The notes: generated by a model from the letters alone, not told the origin. Shown: positions 54,372 to 63,804, counted from the stretch's first letter. The stretch is 64,000 bases of DNA from Thermoplasmatota archaeon (GCA_030740765.1 JASLWR010000007.1:20638-84637), one strand, 5' to 3'. A program made the numbers and translations.

Positions 54372-55169
54372 TCATATTATACCCGAGTTGAATATTATTA
54401 TGAACGTACCGGTGACCATTATTATTATTGATACCACTGTCTTGAATATGTTCAGTCCTTTATGAGTATCGATCCTTGACGACAAGTAGCTGGCCCCCAT
54501 GGCGACTATTACGAGCGGGACCGTCAGACCAAGAGAGAATATCAGCATTCCCAGAAAACCGTTGAGAATAGTTCCAAATAGTGCTGAATCCATAAATACG
54601 GCTCCGGTCGTAAGAAGGGTACCCTCCACGAGAGTGATCTCACCCAGACATCCGATGCCCAGAGTGAACCCCAGTATCATCATTGCACCATTCTCCTTCC
54701 AGAGCGATGTTGTATAATTGCCATCCAATATGCGGGATAAGATGTTTTTCCGTTTGATCTTATTGTAGCTCCTGCATGGCTTTTGTCGTTTTTTCGTGGG
54801 ACTTAGAACCCCTTCCTTGAAATCGCTTCTCTCGTCTATGGATTTGGCAAGGAGATAAAAACCAATTAAAATAAGTATGACCCCGAATATGAGATATACT
54901 GCACTATGCAAGTTAGTTGAGAGTTCCGTTAGGCCTGTTATGGAAGATATCTTGTACGTCAAAAATCCCACTACCCCGCCCAGAAGCGCAAGGAGCAGTA
55001 ATCGGGGAATACTAAAGAAGAACGTAAGTCGTAGAGCGTCACGAGGAGTTTTCTTGTTGATTACTATGTATGATATCAGGCCGGGTCCGCAAACGGTTGT
55101 GCAAATGACGGCTCCCCTTGAAAGCCCCAGAACGAATAGAGATAAGAAAAAAAGTGCCACCGAGCCCAT
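54372..55169 (-). CDS. TauE/SafE- or CcdA-like membrane protein
   Basis: A 265-residue protein with about six membrane helices. The N-terminal GLSRGAVICTTVCGPGLISYIV, with two cysteines and a Gly-Pro after, resembles the sulfite-exporter TauE/SafE group (COG2836-like) and the DsbD/CcdA electron carriers. LTFFFSIPRLLLLALLGG and LGFTLGIGCLGEITLVEGTLL are helix repeats with a second CLGE site. A charged loop (SPTKKRQKPCRSYNKIKRKN) lies in the middle. Functions could be thiol/disulfide electron transfer or anion export; the sequence does not decide. Convergent with pheS. Confidence 0.7.
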   Translation of the reverse strand: MGSVALFFLSLFVLGLSRGAVICTTVCGPGLISYIVINKKTPRDALRLTFFFSIPRLLLLALLGGVVGFLTYKISSITGLTELSTNLHSAVYLIFGVILILIGFYLLAKSIDERSDFKEGVLSPTKKRQKPCRSYNKIKRKNILSRILDGNYTTSLWKENGAMMILGFTLGIGCLGEITLVEGTLLTTGAVFMDSALFGTILNGFLGMLIFSLGLTVPLVIVAMGASYLSSRIDTHKGLNIFKTVVSIIIMVTGTFIIIFNSGII

Positions 55170-55408
55170 GGTTCATGATAGAGACCCTGGATTAATAAGG
55201 ATTTGCCATTCATTTCCCGGGGATTGTACTTGAAGAAGGTGAAATTATATATACATCGCTTACTTACTTATTTACGGTTCTCATTAGCAAATGTCACAAA
55301 TTTTGTGAAATTGAGCAAAAACCAGTCAAATGAATTATTTTCATTCGAACACATCTAAACAATTATTAAATAATAGAAGCGAATGAGAAATAGTGATCAG
55401 GTTATCAA

Positions 55409-55960
55409 ATGCGTAAGAGCCGATTGAAAAATGCCGTATATCAATTTTTGACCGATCGTGGTCAGCCCGCAAGCATCCATATGATATGCGATGAGTTCGC
55501 AAGGCGCAAGGGTTGCATGTCCGCAACCGGGATGGGTCGTTTGTTGAAGAGCGACAGGCGTTTCGAGAAAATGGGGGACGGCTGGTATCTATCTTCCGAT
55601 CAGGTAAAATTTGGTGTGAATGTACGTCCGATCTGGGTCATTTCGCTGCTGATAAACCTTTTCGCAGTATGGGAAAACATAAGATTCGATATAACGAGCA
55701 AATACGTTCTGGTTCTGAACATCGCATTGATAGTACTCTGCTTTGGTATGCTGTTTAAAAATCAGATAGGAGATCTCATCGCGAGATTCCAAGATACCCA
55801 AAGCGACGATAATGAAAAGCAGCCTGGCAAAGTTTATTTAAAAACAAAAATAACGAACAAACGCCAGCTAGACCTACCCGGGGCGCCGCGAATGGAAAAT
55901 CAACATCCGATCCGAATAGAAAAAGTTATATCTCACCAATCCTCTTTTGGCAGTCGATGA
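55409..55960 (+). CDS. Winged-helix-like membrane protein
   Basis: A 183-residue protein. The N-terminus (~1-70) is winged-helix or HARE-like: LKNAVYQFLTDRGQPASIHMICDEFARR and LLKSDRRFEKMGDGWYL. Two membrane helices follow (PIWVISLLINLFAVW, YVLVLNIALIVLCFGMLF), then a Gln/Lys-rich tail. It could be a membrane-bound regulator. The stop overlaps the start of the GH35 gene by 4 bases (ATGA), so it leads an operon for the secreted glycosidase. The spacer upstream (55170-55408) carries AT-rich promoter sequence. Confidence 0.65.
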   Translation: MRKSRLKNAVYQFLTDRGQPASIHMICDEFARRKGCMSATGMGRLLKSDRRFEKMGDGWYLSSDQVKFGVNVRPIWVISLLINLFAVWENIRFDITSKYVLVLNIALIVLCFGMLFKNQIGDLIARFQDTQSDDNEKQPGKVYLKTKITNKRQLDLPGAPRMENQHPIRIEKVISHQSSFGSR

Positions 55961-58900
55961 TTTTTATTCGTAGTAAACGATGGCATGTCGTCATTTGTTG
56001 CATCTTAATCACAGGGGCATTCCCGCTCCCCTTGATATATTCGGGAAATACAAGCACGGAGGTTCGGACATCTGCAAATACTTCCGAGTTGAACATTTAT
56101 CCACGTACGCCCGTGTATCTAACCCCCCCTTTCACCACCAACTTCCCCACTCCCGTTAACGATACGGTCCGGATAATTGACGGAAATCTCCTTATCAACG
56201 GAAAGGAGACCTATCTTTATGGCGGTGAGCTTCAGTATTTCCGTATCCGGGACGAGAACCATGATGCGGATCGGACATGGAAAATGTGGGAAGAAACTCT
56301 CGACCTGATGGTCGATGCAGGAATGAATTTCGTCAGTTTCTATATACCGTGGGATTATCACGAACTGTCCGAAGGTAATTTCGATTTTTCCGGGTCGCGG
56401 GACATTGATCATCTTCTTGATCTATGTTATGAAAGAGATTTTCATGTAATGGTGCGTCCGGGGCCGTATATAATAGCGGAATGGCCCAACGGGCCCAACA
56501 GCTTTGGAGCGGTCCCACAATGGTTCAAAGATAGTTTTCCGGAAACCATGCAGATCAAATCTGATGGAAGTTCCCACGACCAACCTACCTATCTGCATCC
56601 GACCTTTCTCAATTACACAAAAAAATGGTTCGCCCGTATCACACCTATTCTCAGAAAATACATCCATGATCAAACCTGCATAGTGATGGTTCAGCTAGAC
56701 AACGAACCAAATTTCCTCTGGGTGGACCATTACACGGTGGACTATTCCGGGTCCATGATCGTCTACTATAGAAATTACCTGGAGCGGAAATACGGTAATA
56801 TTCAGGTTCTTAACGCTGATTACGGCTCGGATTACAGATCCTTTATAGATATCGAGCCTCCCCCCACCCCTCCAGAAAAAATAATGGATAACCCAATATC
56901 ATGGGACTGGTTCGATTCATCCCAGTGCTACATCATCGAGTATCTGCTTATTCTGAGGAACATCTGGGAAGAGCTGGGTATACAAAAAAATGATATTCTC
57001 TTCATGACCAATGACGGTATTTCCGATATCCCCACGAGAAACATACTGATGTGGGACGGATTCAAGAAGAATATTCCGGGACTATCAACGCTGGACATAT
57101 ATGCAAAGATGTGGCCCACCAACGGCCACCTGATGGATATTCCATATTCGGCTGGTTTTTTTACAAAGTTATTCGAATATTCGGCCGAAAAGGTACGAGG
57201 GACCGGAGGATATTCCATGGGCCCTGAGATCCAGGGTGGCTGGTGGATCAAACCTCCCGATATATCCGCAAAGGAAACCGAAATTCTTCTTGCAAAATTG
57301 ATAGGGCACGGTTTGGATGGCATCGGAATGTACGTAATGAGGGGGGGATTCAACATGGATAATTCCGTTTACGATTTCCAGGCCCCAATTGATACTGTGG
57401 GTTACACGAGAGAACGATATGACGTACTTGAGAAATTCGGAAAAAATCTCATCGAACCCTACGGAAATTCTTTGATGGCCTCAGAAGACGTTGAAAACTC
57501 CATTGCAGTAGCTTCTTACTGGCCCTATATGAATCCCCAGAACGGGGTTTCAGAAGACATGGATTATTTCTATGCATATGAAAGCGCGGGTTTGTTCGGT
57601 TGTCTGATGAGCGCAGGGTACAATCCAGATGTGATCGACCTTCATGAAGTGGAGGTGAAAAATCTCTCGAAATACAATGCTATCTTCTTTATGAATCCCG
57701 GATATCTCGGCTCGGAAGACGCTCTGAAGCTACGTGATTACGTGAATGAAGGCGGAAATCTAGTAAATTTTCTATGGCCGGGAGAAAAGGATCTTGCCTG
57801 GAAGGATAATCCGGACAATGCCGCAATGGTTAACGAGCTGTTCCCGGCGGAATTCATCGAACATTGGGACTGGTGGTATCCTCCCTTCGGTGATTATTTG
57901 GATTTCAATATTTACGGGCAGAGCGGGAAGGTTTGGGCTTATGATTATCAAACCTCGTGGGATATTTCTGGGCAACCTGATTGCATTTCTTTTGTTACTG
58001 ACCGTTCGGATAACGTAGTGGGGTACTACAAGAAATCCGGCAAGGGAAATGCGTACTTTCTGGGATCGTACCTGTCGGCCAATTACAACAACGACAAGTA
58101 TTACGAGATGGATGAGGAGGATATATCATCCAAATCAAGGTTAATGCAGTTGATACTGGCAAATTGCGGTGTGGAAAGAAACATATACGCCGATACACCT
58201 TTTGCTGAAGTCTGGGCCCGGAAACCAAGGACCAGTGAGAACGAGCTTTTTATATTTGCGGTGAATAACAAAGACGAGACACAAAATGTTAAGATCCAAA
58301 TGCAGAACCTGTCACGGTTGGGATTGTTATCTAATGTTAGATACAGGTTATTTGATGTGCTGGAGAACGAGGAACTTGGGATAATTACAGGTCAAGAACT
58401 TTTGGATCAGGGCCTCAACATCAGCTTTGACGCCTATTCGGCTAAGATTATTCATTTTATCGCCACGTATGAGCTGCCGCTCTATTATGGTTGGAACCTC
58501 ATTTCCATTCCGTTTATTCGGGAGGAAGAGGGATTGAAGGACATGCTTACGAAAATAGACGGTAAATATGACATAGTTCAGAGCTACGACCCATGGGACC
58601 TGGAAAATCCCTGGCAGCTTAACTATACTTATCGGGAACCCCACTTTAACGATGATATCAGAATTAATGACACAATGGGTTTCTGGATACATATCCCCGA
58701 TGACAGCGAGGTAACGCTTTATCTTGAAGGTTCAACCCCGGTATTAAGTCAGGTGAGATTCAAACGGGGTTGGAATATTGTCGGTTATCCGTCTCTCTCG
58801 CCAAGACCGGTTGACGAAGTTTTGGCTGGGATAAATTGGGAAAAATTGCAGTTTTTCGGGGGTGGTAATCCGGAAAACCTTGAAGAGATGACCGGGGACG

Positions 58901-58986
58901 ATATGATGATGCCGGGTGAGGCTTACTGGTTACGTGTTTCTGATGATTGCGTCCTTGAGATAGAAAATGGTGGAGGGCGAATGTAG
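55957..58986 (+). CDS. Secreted glycoside hydrolase family 35 beta-galactosidase-like enzyme
   Basis: 1009 residues. N-terminal signal (WHVVICCILITGAFPLPLIYSG). The catalytic TIM barrel starts with LLINGKETYLYGGELQYFR. Other GH35 landmarks are NFVSFYIPWDYHE, VRPGPYIIAEWPNGP, and the acid/base Glu in QLDNEPNFLW (usually QIENEYG). The nucleophile is probably the Glu in MGPEIQGGWW. A beta-sandwich follows, and the C-terminus has two copies of a GWN-type unit (YYGWNLISIPF, KRGWNIVGYPS). GH35 enzymes release beta-galactose or related units from polysaccharides and glycoproteins. The gene overlaps both neighbours, so it is in an operon with a regulator-like protein and a surface protein. Confidence 0.85.
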   Translation: MIFIRSKRWHVVICCILITGAFPLPLIYSGNTSTEVRTSANTSELNIYPRTPVYLTPPFTTNFPTPVNDTVRIIDGNLLINGKETYLYGGELQYFRIRDENHDADRTWKMWEETLDLMVDAGMNFVSFYIPWDYHELSEGNFDFSGSRDIDHLLDLCYERDFHVMVRPGPYIIAEWPNGPNSFGAVPQWFKDSFPETMQIKSDGSSHDQPTYLHPTFLNYTKKWFARITPILRKYIHDQTCIVMVQLDNEPNFLWVDHYTVDYSGSMIVYYRNYLERKYGNIQVLNADYGSDYRSFIDIEPPPTPPEKIMDNPISWDWFDSSQCYIIEYLLILRNIWEELGIQKNDILFMTNDGISDIPTRNILMWDGFKKNIPGLSTLDIYAKMWPTNGHLMDIPYSAGFFTKLFEYSAEKVRGTGGYSMGPEIQGGWWIKPPDISAKETEILLAKLIGHGLDGIGMYVMRGGFNMDNSVYDFQAPIDTVGYTRERYDVLEKFGKNLIEPYGNSLMASEDVENSIAVASYWPYMNPQNGVSEDMDYFYAYESAGLFGCLMSAGYNPDVIDLHEVEVKNLSKYNAIFFMNPGYLGSEDALKLRDYVNEGGNLVNFLWPGEKDLAWKDNPDNAAMVNELFPAEFIEHWDWWYPPFGDYLDFNIYGQSGKVWAYDYQTSWDISGQPDCISFVTDRSDNVVGYYKKSGKGNAYFLGSYLSANYNNDKYYEMDEEDISSKSRLMQLILANCGVERNIYADTPFAEVWARKPRTSENELFIFAVNNKDETQNVKIQMQNLSRLGLLSNVRYRLFDVLENEELGIITGQELLDQGLNISFDAYSAKIIHFIATYELPLYYGWNLISIPFIREEEGLKDMLTKIDGKYDIVQSYDPWDLENPWQLNYTYREPHFNDDIRINDTMGFWIHIPDDSEVTLYLEGSTPVLSQVRFKRGWNIVGYPSLSPRPVDEVLAGINWEKLQFFGGGNPENLEEMTGDDMMMPGEAYWLRVSDDCVLEIENGGGRM

Positions 58987-59774
58987 TGAAGAAAATTGCC
59001 TATACTGCAATAATTTTCATTCTTCTGCAGGTTCTTTTCATTCGAGTCCCCATGGATTCTATCGCTGCCCCCACTCAACCCTTTACTCGGTGGGGAACAG
59101 CAAATCTCGACGGTATTACTCTCCACGACGATTATAATATCCGTGCTTTTATCGACGGCACTGCTTATGTGAAAAACCGAACTTATCACGGGGACGGATC
59201 ATTCAACATAATTTGTCCGGGGCAGGATACCGACAATGATATATGCAAGAACGGAGGAGAGTCCGGCGACGAGATTTTCTACTTACTGGAGAAAGAAAAC
59301 TGCAGCTATATCGCGATGGAAACAGATATTTTTTCTTCTCAGGCGGGATTGGCGGATACACCCGATCTCAATTTCTATTCCGGGGAACAACCGGAAGCTC
59401 TCAAGATAAACGAGATAATTTTCTCACCCACTGACGAGAATAACGATTTTCTGTATATCTTCAATCCCTCGCATCTATTGGTGGACCTTGAGAACTGGAG
59501 ACTCGAGGATTCGTCCGGATGGCAACAGCCCCTTGAAGGTTATGCGGTGGCTGAAGGCTGCACTTACGTGGAACTTAACGATAAGGAATTGGTAGGTGAT
59601 GAGGGTGAGCTGAAACTGGCGTGGCATTCTGATTCGACGTTTGTTGCAGGTGGAGATAAATGGATCGTTATGGAGCGAGTGGAATGGGGTAATACGGATG
59701 AAGCGGGTCGGAACACAACTATGGGGATTTTTTGGATTCGTCCGGATCGGCAGCCAGCATTATCCGGAAAGTGA
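58986..59774 (+). CDS. Lamin-tail-domain surface protein, N-terminal part (probable frameshift)
   Basis: A 262-residue ORF starting at GTG that overlaps the GH35 stop (TAGTG). Signal peptide AYTAIIFILLQVLFI, then a domain, then a lamin-tail domain (LKINEIIFSPTDENNDFLYIFNP, LVDLENWRLEDSSGW, DEAGRN). It has no C-terminal anchor. After DEAGRNTTMG the next frame continues as DFLDSSGSAAS...DTDDCSVDFIGL, the expected end of the lamin-tail fold, so the tracked end RPDRQPALSGK is out of frame. The C-terminal half is the next ORF. Confidence 0.7.
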   Translation: MKKIAYTAIIFILLQVLFIRVPMDSIAAPTQPFTRWGTANLDGITLHDDYNIRAFIDGTAYVKNRTYHGDGSFNIICPGQDTDNDICKNGGESGDEIFYLLEKENCSYIAMETDIFSSQAGLADTPDLNFYSGEQPEALKINEIIFSPTDENNDFLYIFNPSHLLVDLENWRLEDSSGWQQPLEGYAVAEGCTYVELNDKELVGDEGELKLAWHSDSTFVAGGDKWIVMERVEWGNTDEAGRNTTMGIFWIRPDRQPALSGK

Positions 59775-59861
59775 ACGGCACTGACACAGATGATTGCTCG
59801 GTTGATTTTATCGGTTTGAAAAAAAAATAATCCAAGACCGCTTGGTCGGATCAATGGAAAG

Positions 59862-61040
59862 GTGACTGATATTCATGATATTCCTATGGAAAACGTTCTA
59901 ATCAAGATATTGTGGAAAGGCGAGCTTATCGTTACGAGTAATACTGACACAGTAGGTATGTTTCATTTCGCTCTATCCACCGGAATATACGATATTACTG
60001 CTGAAAAGGAAGGATATTACCCGAAAACGGATAAGAAAATACAACTGGAAGCCGGTGTGGAAAGATTCTTAAGATTCAGAATCGCACCGGTTTCCCGTCA
60101 TATGGGAATTTTATCTGGAAATGTTAGTGGGGTTGAAGGACCAATACCTGATGTAAGTATAAGTGTAATGCACATTTCTTCCGCTCAGGAATTCACCAAT
60201 GTCACCGGAAACTTCGGCAATTATCGTTTTGATCTCCCGGCTGGAATATATGTCGTAACGGCAAGCATGGAAAACTATCATAACAATGAGTTCACGGGTA
60301 TACAAATAGAGGCAGGAATAGAAATAAGATTGGATATTTTTATGGTGAGATATGAAAGGAATATAAATAATGAAACCAGCACGGGGAACAGCACAATATC
60401 CGGTAATGTGGTGGACACCAGCGGGAAAGCCCTCGGTGGCTCATGGATCCGGATTAAGAACCTCACTTCTGGCGATTTCACGGAAATAATTTGCGAAGAG
60501 CGGGGTCATTATACTGCCGAAATAATCCCTGGTTCGTACATTTTTTACGTGAGTCATGAGAATTACAGCGAGAATATCAAATATGTGGAACTGGAAGCTA
60601 ATTCTAAAAAAATAATAAATTTCGTACTTTCTCACTTTCCTGAGAAGGCCAATATCATCTGTCAGGTCGTAGATACGGATGACAGACCTGTACCTTACGC
60701 TGAGATAAACATCTATCGAGAGGGTATTCATTCTTCACAGGGGTGGACAAACGTGCAGGGATTGGTCTTCTTCGAAAGGTTGTCCCCTGGAAGCATAACC
60801 ATTACAGCGGAGAGGACGGGGTACCTGAAATTCATTATGGGTGAAATCGTCATCAAAGCGGGGGATACTTCCGCATTGACTTTGGAGATGATCGGTGATG
60901 AAGAGGCTATCCAGGAGGATGAGAATGAAAAAGTGAGTGGAAATCGGTGGGATTTATATGTTGTAGTATTTATTGTGATCTTGTTTATTTTAGGATTGTT
61001 CGGATATTTATGGCTGAAGAAGCGGGGTAAGAATGATTGA
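59862..61040 (+). CDS. Carboxypeptidase-regulatory-like surface protein, C-terminal part (probable frameshift)
   Basis: A 392-residue ORF with no signal peptide and no ribosome site. Its GTG lies inside a carboxypeptidase-regulatory-like repeat: in the same frame the upstream codons read RINGKV before TDIHDIPMENV, which is the normal start of such a unit. Four such units are seen (GNVSGVEGPIPDVSI, GNVVDTSGKALGGSW, CQVVDTDDRPVPYAE). A C-terminal membrane helix (WDLYVVVFIVILFILGLFGYLWL) and basic end anchor it. With the upstream ORF it makes one exported, anchored protein of about 680 residues that was broken by two small indels. Confidence 0.7.
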   Translation: MTDIHDIPMENVLIKILWKGELIVTSNTDTVGMFHFALSTGIYDITAEKEGYYPKTDKKIQLEAGVERFLRFRIAPVSRHMGILSGNVSGVEGPIPDVSISVMHISSAQEFTNVTGNFGNYRFDLPAGIYVVTASMENYHNNEFTGIQIEAGIEIRLDIFMVRYERNINNETSTGNSTISGNVVDTSGKALGGSWIRIKNLTSGDFTEIICEERGHYTAEIIPGSYIFYVSHENYSENIKYVELEANSKKIINFVLSHFPEKANIICQVVDTDDRPVPYAEINIYREGIHSSQGWTNVQGLVFFERLSPGSITITAERTGYLKFIMGEIVIKAGDTSALTLEMIGDEEAIQEDENEKVSGNRWDLYVVVFIVILFILGLFGYLWLKKRGKND

Positions 61041-61498
61041 TAAAAAGATGATATTTGTTGGGTTTTTTGGATTTAAGTCAGACAGAAGAGGCCCTCTTAT
61101 TCGATAGGGGGAGTAAGTCGAGGAAGAAAAACGGCCTAATATTTTTTATTATGAATTTTACTTATAACTTCTTGCGAGTTCTCAAAATTCAAACCTAACG
61201 TCCAGCGTGTTCGCGAAGTTCCGAGCGTAGTGAGGAATTTAGGTGGAGCACGAATGAAAATATCGTGAGGAACCGAAAACATGCGTGTTTGGCGAGGGCG
61301 TTAGCCCCGAGCATTGGAGTGGGGTGATAGCCACACACCAAGCGCAGTTTTGTGGATGGTTACATTTTCATATTATAAGACGATACTTGGACTTAATATC
61401 TTAAGCCTTATATCTAATAGATTACCTGCTCATCAATGATTCTGAAGATTTCTAAAAGAGAGAAATGAGTTAAACCGACATATTTATATCACTTCAGG
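61041..61498. other. Gene-less spacer with palindromic, GC-richer core
   Basis: No ORF supported. The core at about 61180-61370 is GC-richer than its flanks and has short stems (GGGC-GTTA-GCCC at 61296-61307, CACGA/TCGTG, GGTG/CACC) and the motif CGAGCGTAGTGAGGAA. It may be a degraded mobile repeat or an RNA. The 3' part has a TATA-like ATATTTATATC (61479) ahead of the next gene. Confidence 0.35.
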
Positions 61499-61543
61499 TT
61501 GTTAGATTATGTTGTGTATTCATTAGTGAGTACTTATGATAAA

Positions 61544-62251
61544 ATGAGGAATTACATCATGCCCAGAAAAGTTATGATGAGCTCTCTTATTGTTATACTC
61601 ATATTAAGTATAATCATATGTAATCCTTTCGAATATGTAATATTTCATGATTTTGAAGGAAATATCTCATTACAAAAAATAAACAATCCTTCTAGATATT
61701 TCTTGAATAGAAATCAACGTGCTAATGTAGATGTAATCGCGGTTCTACCAACGGAATTTACATGGGAATCTGAAAACATTTTAATTTCTGGTGAGGGGAT
61801 TGTATATTGTAATATTACTAGCCTACTTGCGGAATGCGAAGTAGAGTTATATTTTCAAGCATATTCTAAAGAAGATCAGATTACTCCAACCATTTCTAAG
61901 TCAATATTTGTATTTTTAGGTAATGAGAACCACCAAGAGAATTTTAATCTGACATTATGGCATGATGGATTTCCTTCTAATAACTCACAAATAACATGGA
62001 CTTTATGGGGAAGTTACAATTTGGGACCTGGTCAATATGAGAGTATCGAAGAAATAAAAGGCACAATTTTAATACTGAATCATTATTGGGAGCCAACAGA
62101 TACAAATAATCTAACCGCTGAAGAAGAGGGAAATAAATCTTATGAGGATGATAATTATTCCTATCTGATAATTATATGTATTTTTGGTTCTTTAGCACTT
62201 GTGTTAACCACATTTGTATTGATTATACGCTTAAAAAAAAGACCGAACTGA
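61544..62251 (+). CDS. AT-rich exported membrane-anchored protein, unknown
   Basis: The track begins with TTG 61499; ATG 61544 starts a normal basic-hydrophobic signal (MPRKVMMSSLIVILILSIIICN), so I prefer it, weakly. About 235 residues: the exterior is a beta-rich domain with several Asn-X-Ser/Thr sites, and a C-terminal helix (YLIIICIFGSLALVLTTFVLII) ends in RLKKRPN. No family is recognised. Base composition is clearly more AT-rich than the glycosidase operon, suggesting transfer. Confidence 0.6.
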   Translation: MRNYIMPRKVMMSSLIVILILSIIICNPFEYVIFHDFEGNISLQKINNPSRYFLNRNQRANVDVIAVLPTEFTWESENILISGEGIVYCNITSLLAECEVELYFQAYSKEDQITPTISKSIFVFLGNENHQENFNLTLWHDGFPSNNSQITWTLWGSYNLGPGQYESIEEIKGTILILNHYWEPTDTNNLTAEEEGNKSYEDDNYSYLIIICIFGSLALVLTTFVLIIRLKKRPN

Positions 62252-62402
62252 CCTTTTTGTACAGAAGAAAAGTCCAAGTATATCTTAAATTATCTTAATG
62301 TAATAAGTAATATCTCATTTTTTATCCATTCACAATCGGTGAATTTTTATTAAATAAAAAACAACTTGAATCATAGTTTATCGAAGCTTTGAAAATGTTT
62401 TT

Positions 62403-62807
62403 TTAACCCAATGCTTCCCTGTTAATCTCTTCAATACCATCAAAATCATTATCGTCAGAAACCATTGTAAAGACTCCAGCATTCATACAAACTGCGCTGT
62501 GAATAGCGTCACGCGGCTTTAAATGAGCATATCGTTCCATAAGATCAATGGAGACGAGAATGTCCTTCGCTGTAACATCCAATATTTTCAAATTGGGTAA
62601 TTCCAATATATCTTTTCCGATCTCCAATGCTTTCTTCCGAGATATTTTTTTTGAAACGATCCAGATTACTTCATCAAGTGTAAGTGAAGCTGTAATGCAA
62701 TGAATATCTCCTTCTACCATTTCCATTAATATAGCCTGGGCATTGTCTGTTTTTTTTCCTTCATACAGTATCGGATACAGGAAAACATTGCTATCAAGAT
62801 ATTTCAT
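62403..62807 (-). CDS. PIN-domain toxin (VapC-like)
   Basis: About 134 residues; ATG 62807 with GGAAG upstream is preferred to GTG 62813. PIN residues are visible: KYLDSNVFLYPILY (first Asp), SLTLDEVIWIV (Glu), LKPRDAIHSAVCM (Asp) and MVSDDNDFDGI (Asp). PIN toxins are Mg-dependent RNases. The AbrB-type antitoxin gene lies 46 bases upstream, so this is a vapBC-type module. The surrounding AT-rich DNA suggests an accessory location. Confidence 0.88.
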   Translation of the reverse strand: MKYLDSNVFLYPILYEGKKTDNAQAILMEMVEGDIHCITASLTLDEVIWIVSKKISRKKALEIGKDILELPNLKILDVTAKDILVSIDLMERYAHLKPRDAIHSAVCMNAGVFTMVSDDNDFDGIEEINREALG

Positions 62808-62853
62808 ATTCACACTTCCATTGATAAAATAGTATTGCGGAGATTTCTAAAAA

Positions 62854-63099
62854 CTAATCTTCAAATTGGGAATAATACTCCATATCCCAATCAATTTCTT
62901 TTGGTTCGGGTGTCTTTTTCTCGATCCGATCTAACAAACGGTTCAATATTTTCATACCGGGTCCCTTTCGCACCAATATATCACCATTCGATACTCTGAA
63001 AAATACATCTTCGCCCGCATGGATTTGAAATAATTCCCGAATTGGTTTGGGAATAACTACCTGGCCTCGTGTTCCTATTTTAGCCTTTAGCTCCAACAT
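62854..63099 (-). CDS. AbrB/SpoVT-type antitoxin (VapB-like)
   Basis: An 81-residue protein with an N-terminal AbrB swapped-hairpin DNA-binding domain (KAKIGTRGQVVIPKPIREL, EDVFFRVSNGDILVRK) and an acidic C-terminal tail (KEIDWDMEYYSQFED) that should bind the PIN toxin. The start lies right at the end of an inverted repeat, consistent with self-repression. A TATA-like AAGATATATATGG lies upstream. Confidence 0.88.
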   Translation of the reverse strand: MLELKAKIGTRGQVVIPKPIRELFQIHAGEDVFFRVSNGDILVRKGPGMKILNRLLDRIEKKTPEPKEIDWDMEYYSQFED

Positions 63100-63117
63100 T
63101 CATACCACTAAGTATGA
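63100..63117. promoter_or_regulatory. Operator-like inverted repeat of the vapBC-type operon
   Basis: TCATAC-CACTAA-GTATGA is a perfect 6+6 palindrome adjoining the antitoxin start codon, and a second small palindrome GATATTATC follows at about 63116. AbrB-type antitoxins commonly bind such sites next to their own start. Confidence 0.45.
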
Positions 63118-63192
63118 TATTATCATGCAAACCATATATATCTTTTGGTGAAAAACATTTTTCGTGGTGATGTTGTCGGATTGTTCGGATAT

Positions 63193-63804
63193 TTAGGAGT
63201 CATCCACGATCCCCGCAACTCTGCAAGGCGCGCCGTCCCCATCTTTTATATTCAAAGGCAGGATAAAGCACCGGAATCTCTTCCCCGCCAGCTTTTCGAG
63301 ATTAACAAGATTCTCGACGATTAGGATGTCCGCTCGCAAGAACATCTTGTGGATAAGATACGGTTCGTTATCGGGAGTGAAGGAATCGAGACCGACGATA
63401 TTTATCTCCTTTTCTATCAAATCCCTTGCGGTCCGCTCAGTTATAACCGGGTTGTTCTCGAAATAATCTTTTTCGTACACCTTACTACTGTGCCCCGTGA
63501 GAAAAAAAACTATATCACCTTTTTGAACCTCGGATAGATCCACCTGTATTTCGTTTTGCCCTGTGACATCGAGAACTATGGCCTCGCCGATAAATTTCCT
63601 CAGGGGATAATCAGAAAGGGATCTGCCTCCTTCGATCATATGAACAGGTACGTCGATATGTGTCGAAAAGTGGGAAGTAATAGAAATACGTTTCAAGTTC
63701 CAACCCTCATTTTCGATGGTTGCGATCTGTTCTATTATGTGTGGCGCTTCCCCAGGAAAAGTGGGAGTCTTTTCGTCTATCGGCATTGTGAGATCGATGA
63801 TCAT
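63193..63804 (-). CDS. Cyclase / kynurenine formamidase-like metal hydrolase
   Basis: About 203 residues. MIIDLTMPIDEKTPTFPG is the family N-terminus, so ATG 63804 is preferred to the tracked start 63882. The metal-binding signature is SHFSTHIDVPVHMIEGG (HxxTHxDxPxH). FVGLDSFTP-like and VNLEKLAGKRFRCFILPLNIKDGDGAPCR segments are typical of the putative-cyclase/KynB family. Members hydrolyse N-formylkynurenine or related amides, or act on other small molecules; the substrate is open. No Shine-Dalgarno is present and the TATA box sits about 25-30 bases ahead, so the transcript is probably leaderless. Confidence 0.88.
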   Translation of the reverse strand: MIIDLTMPIDEKTPTFPGEAPHIIEQIATIENEGWNLKRISITSHFSTHIDVPVHMIEGGRSLSDYPLRKFIGEAIVLDVTGQNEIQVDLSEVQKGDIVFFLTGHSSKVYEKDYFENNPVITERTARDLIEKEINIVGLDSFTPDNEPYLIHKMFLRADILIVENLVNLEKLAGKRFRCFILPLNIKDGDGAPCRVAGIVDDS

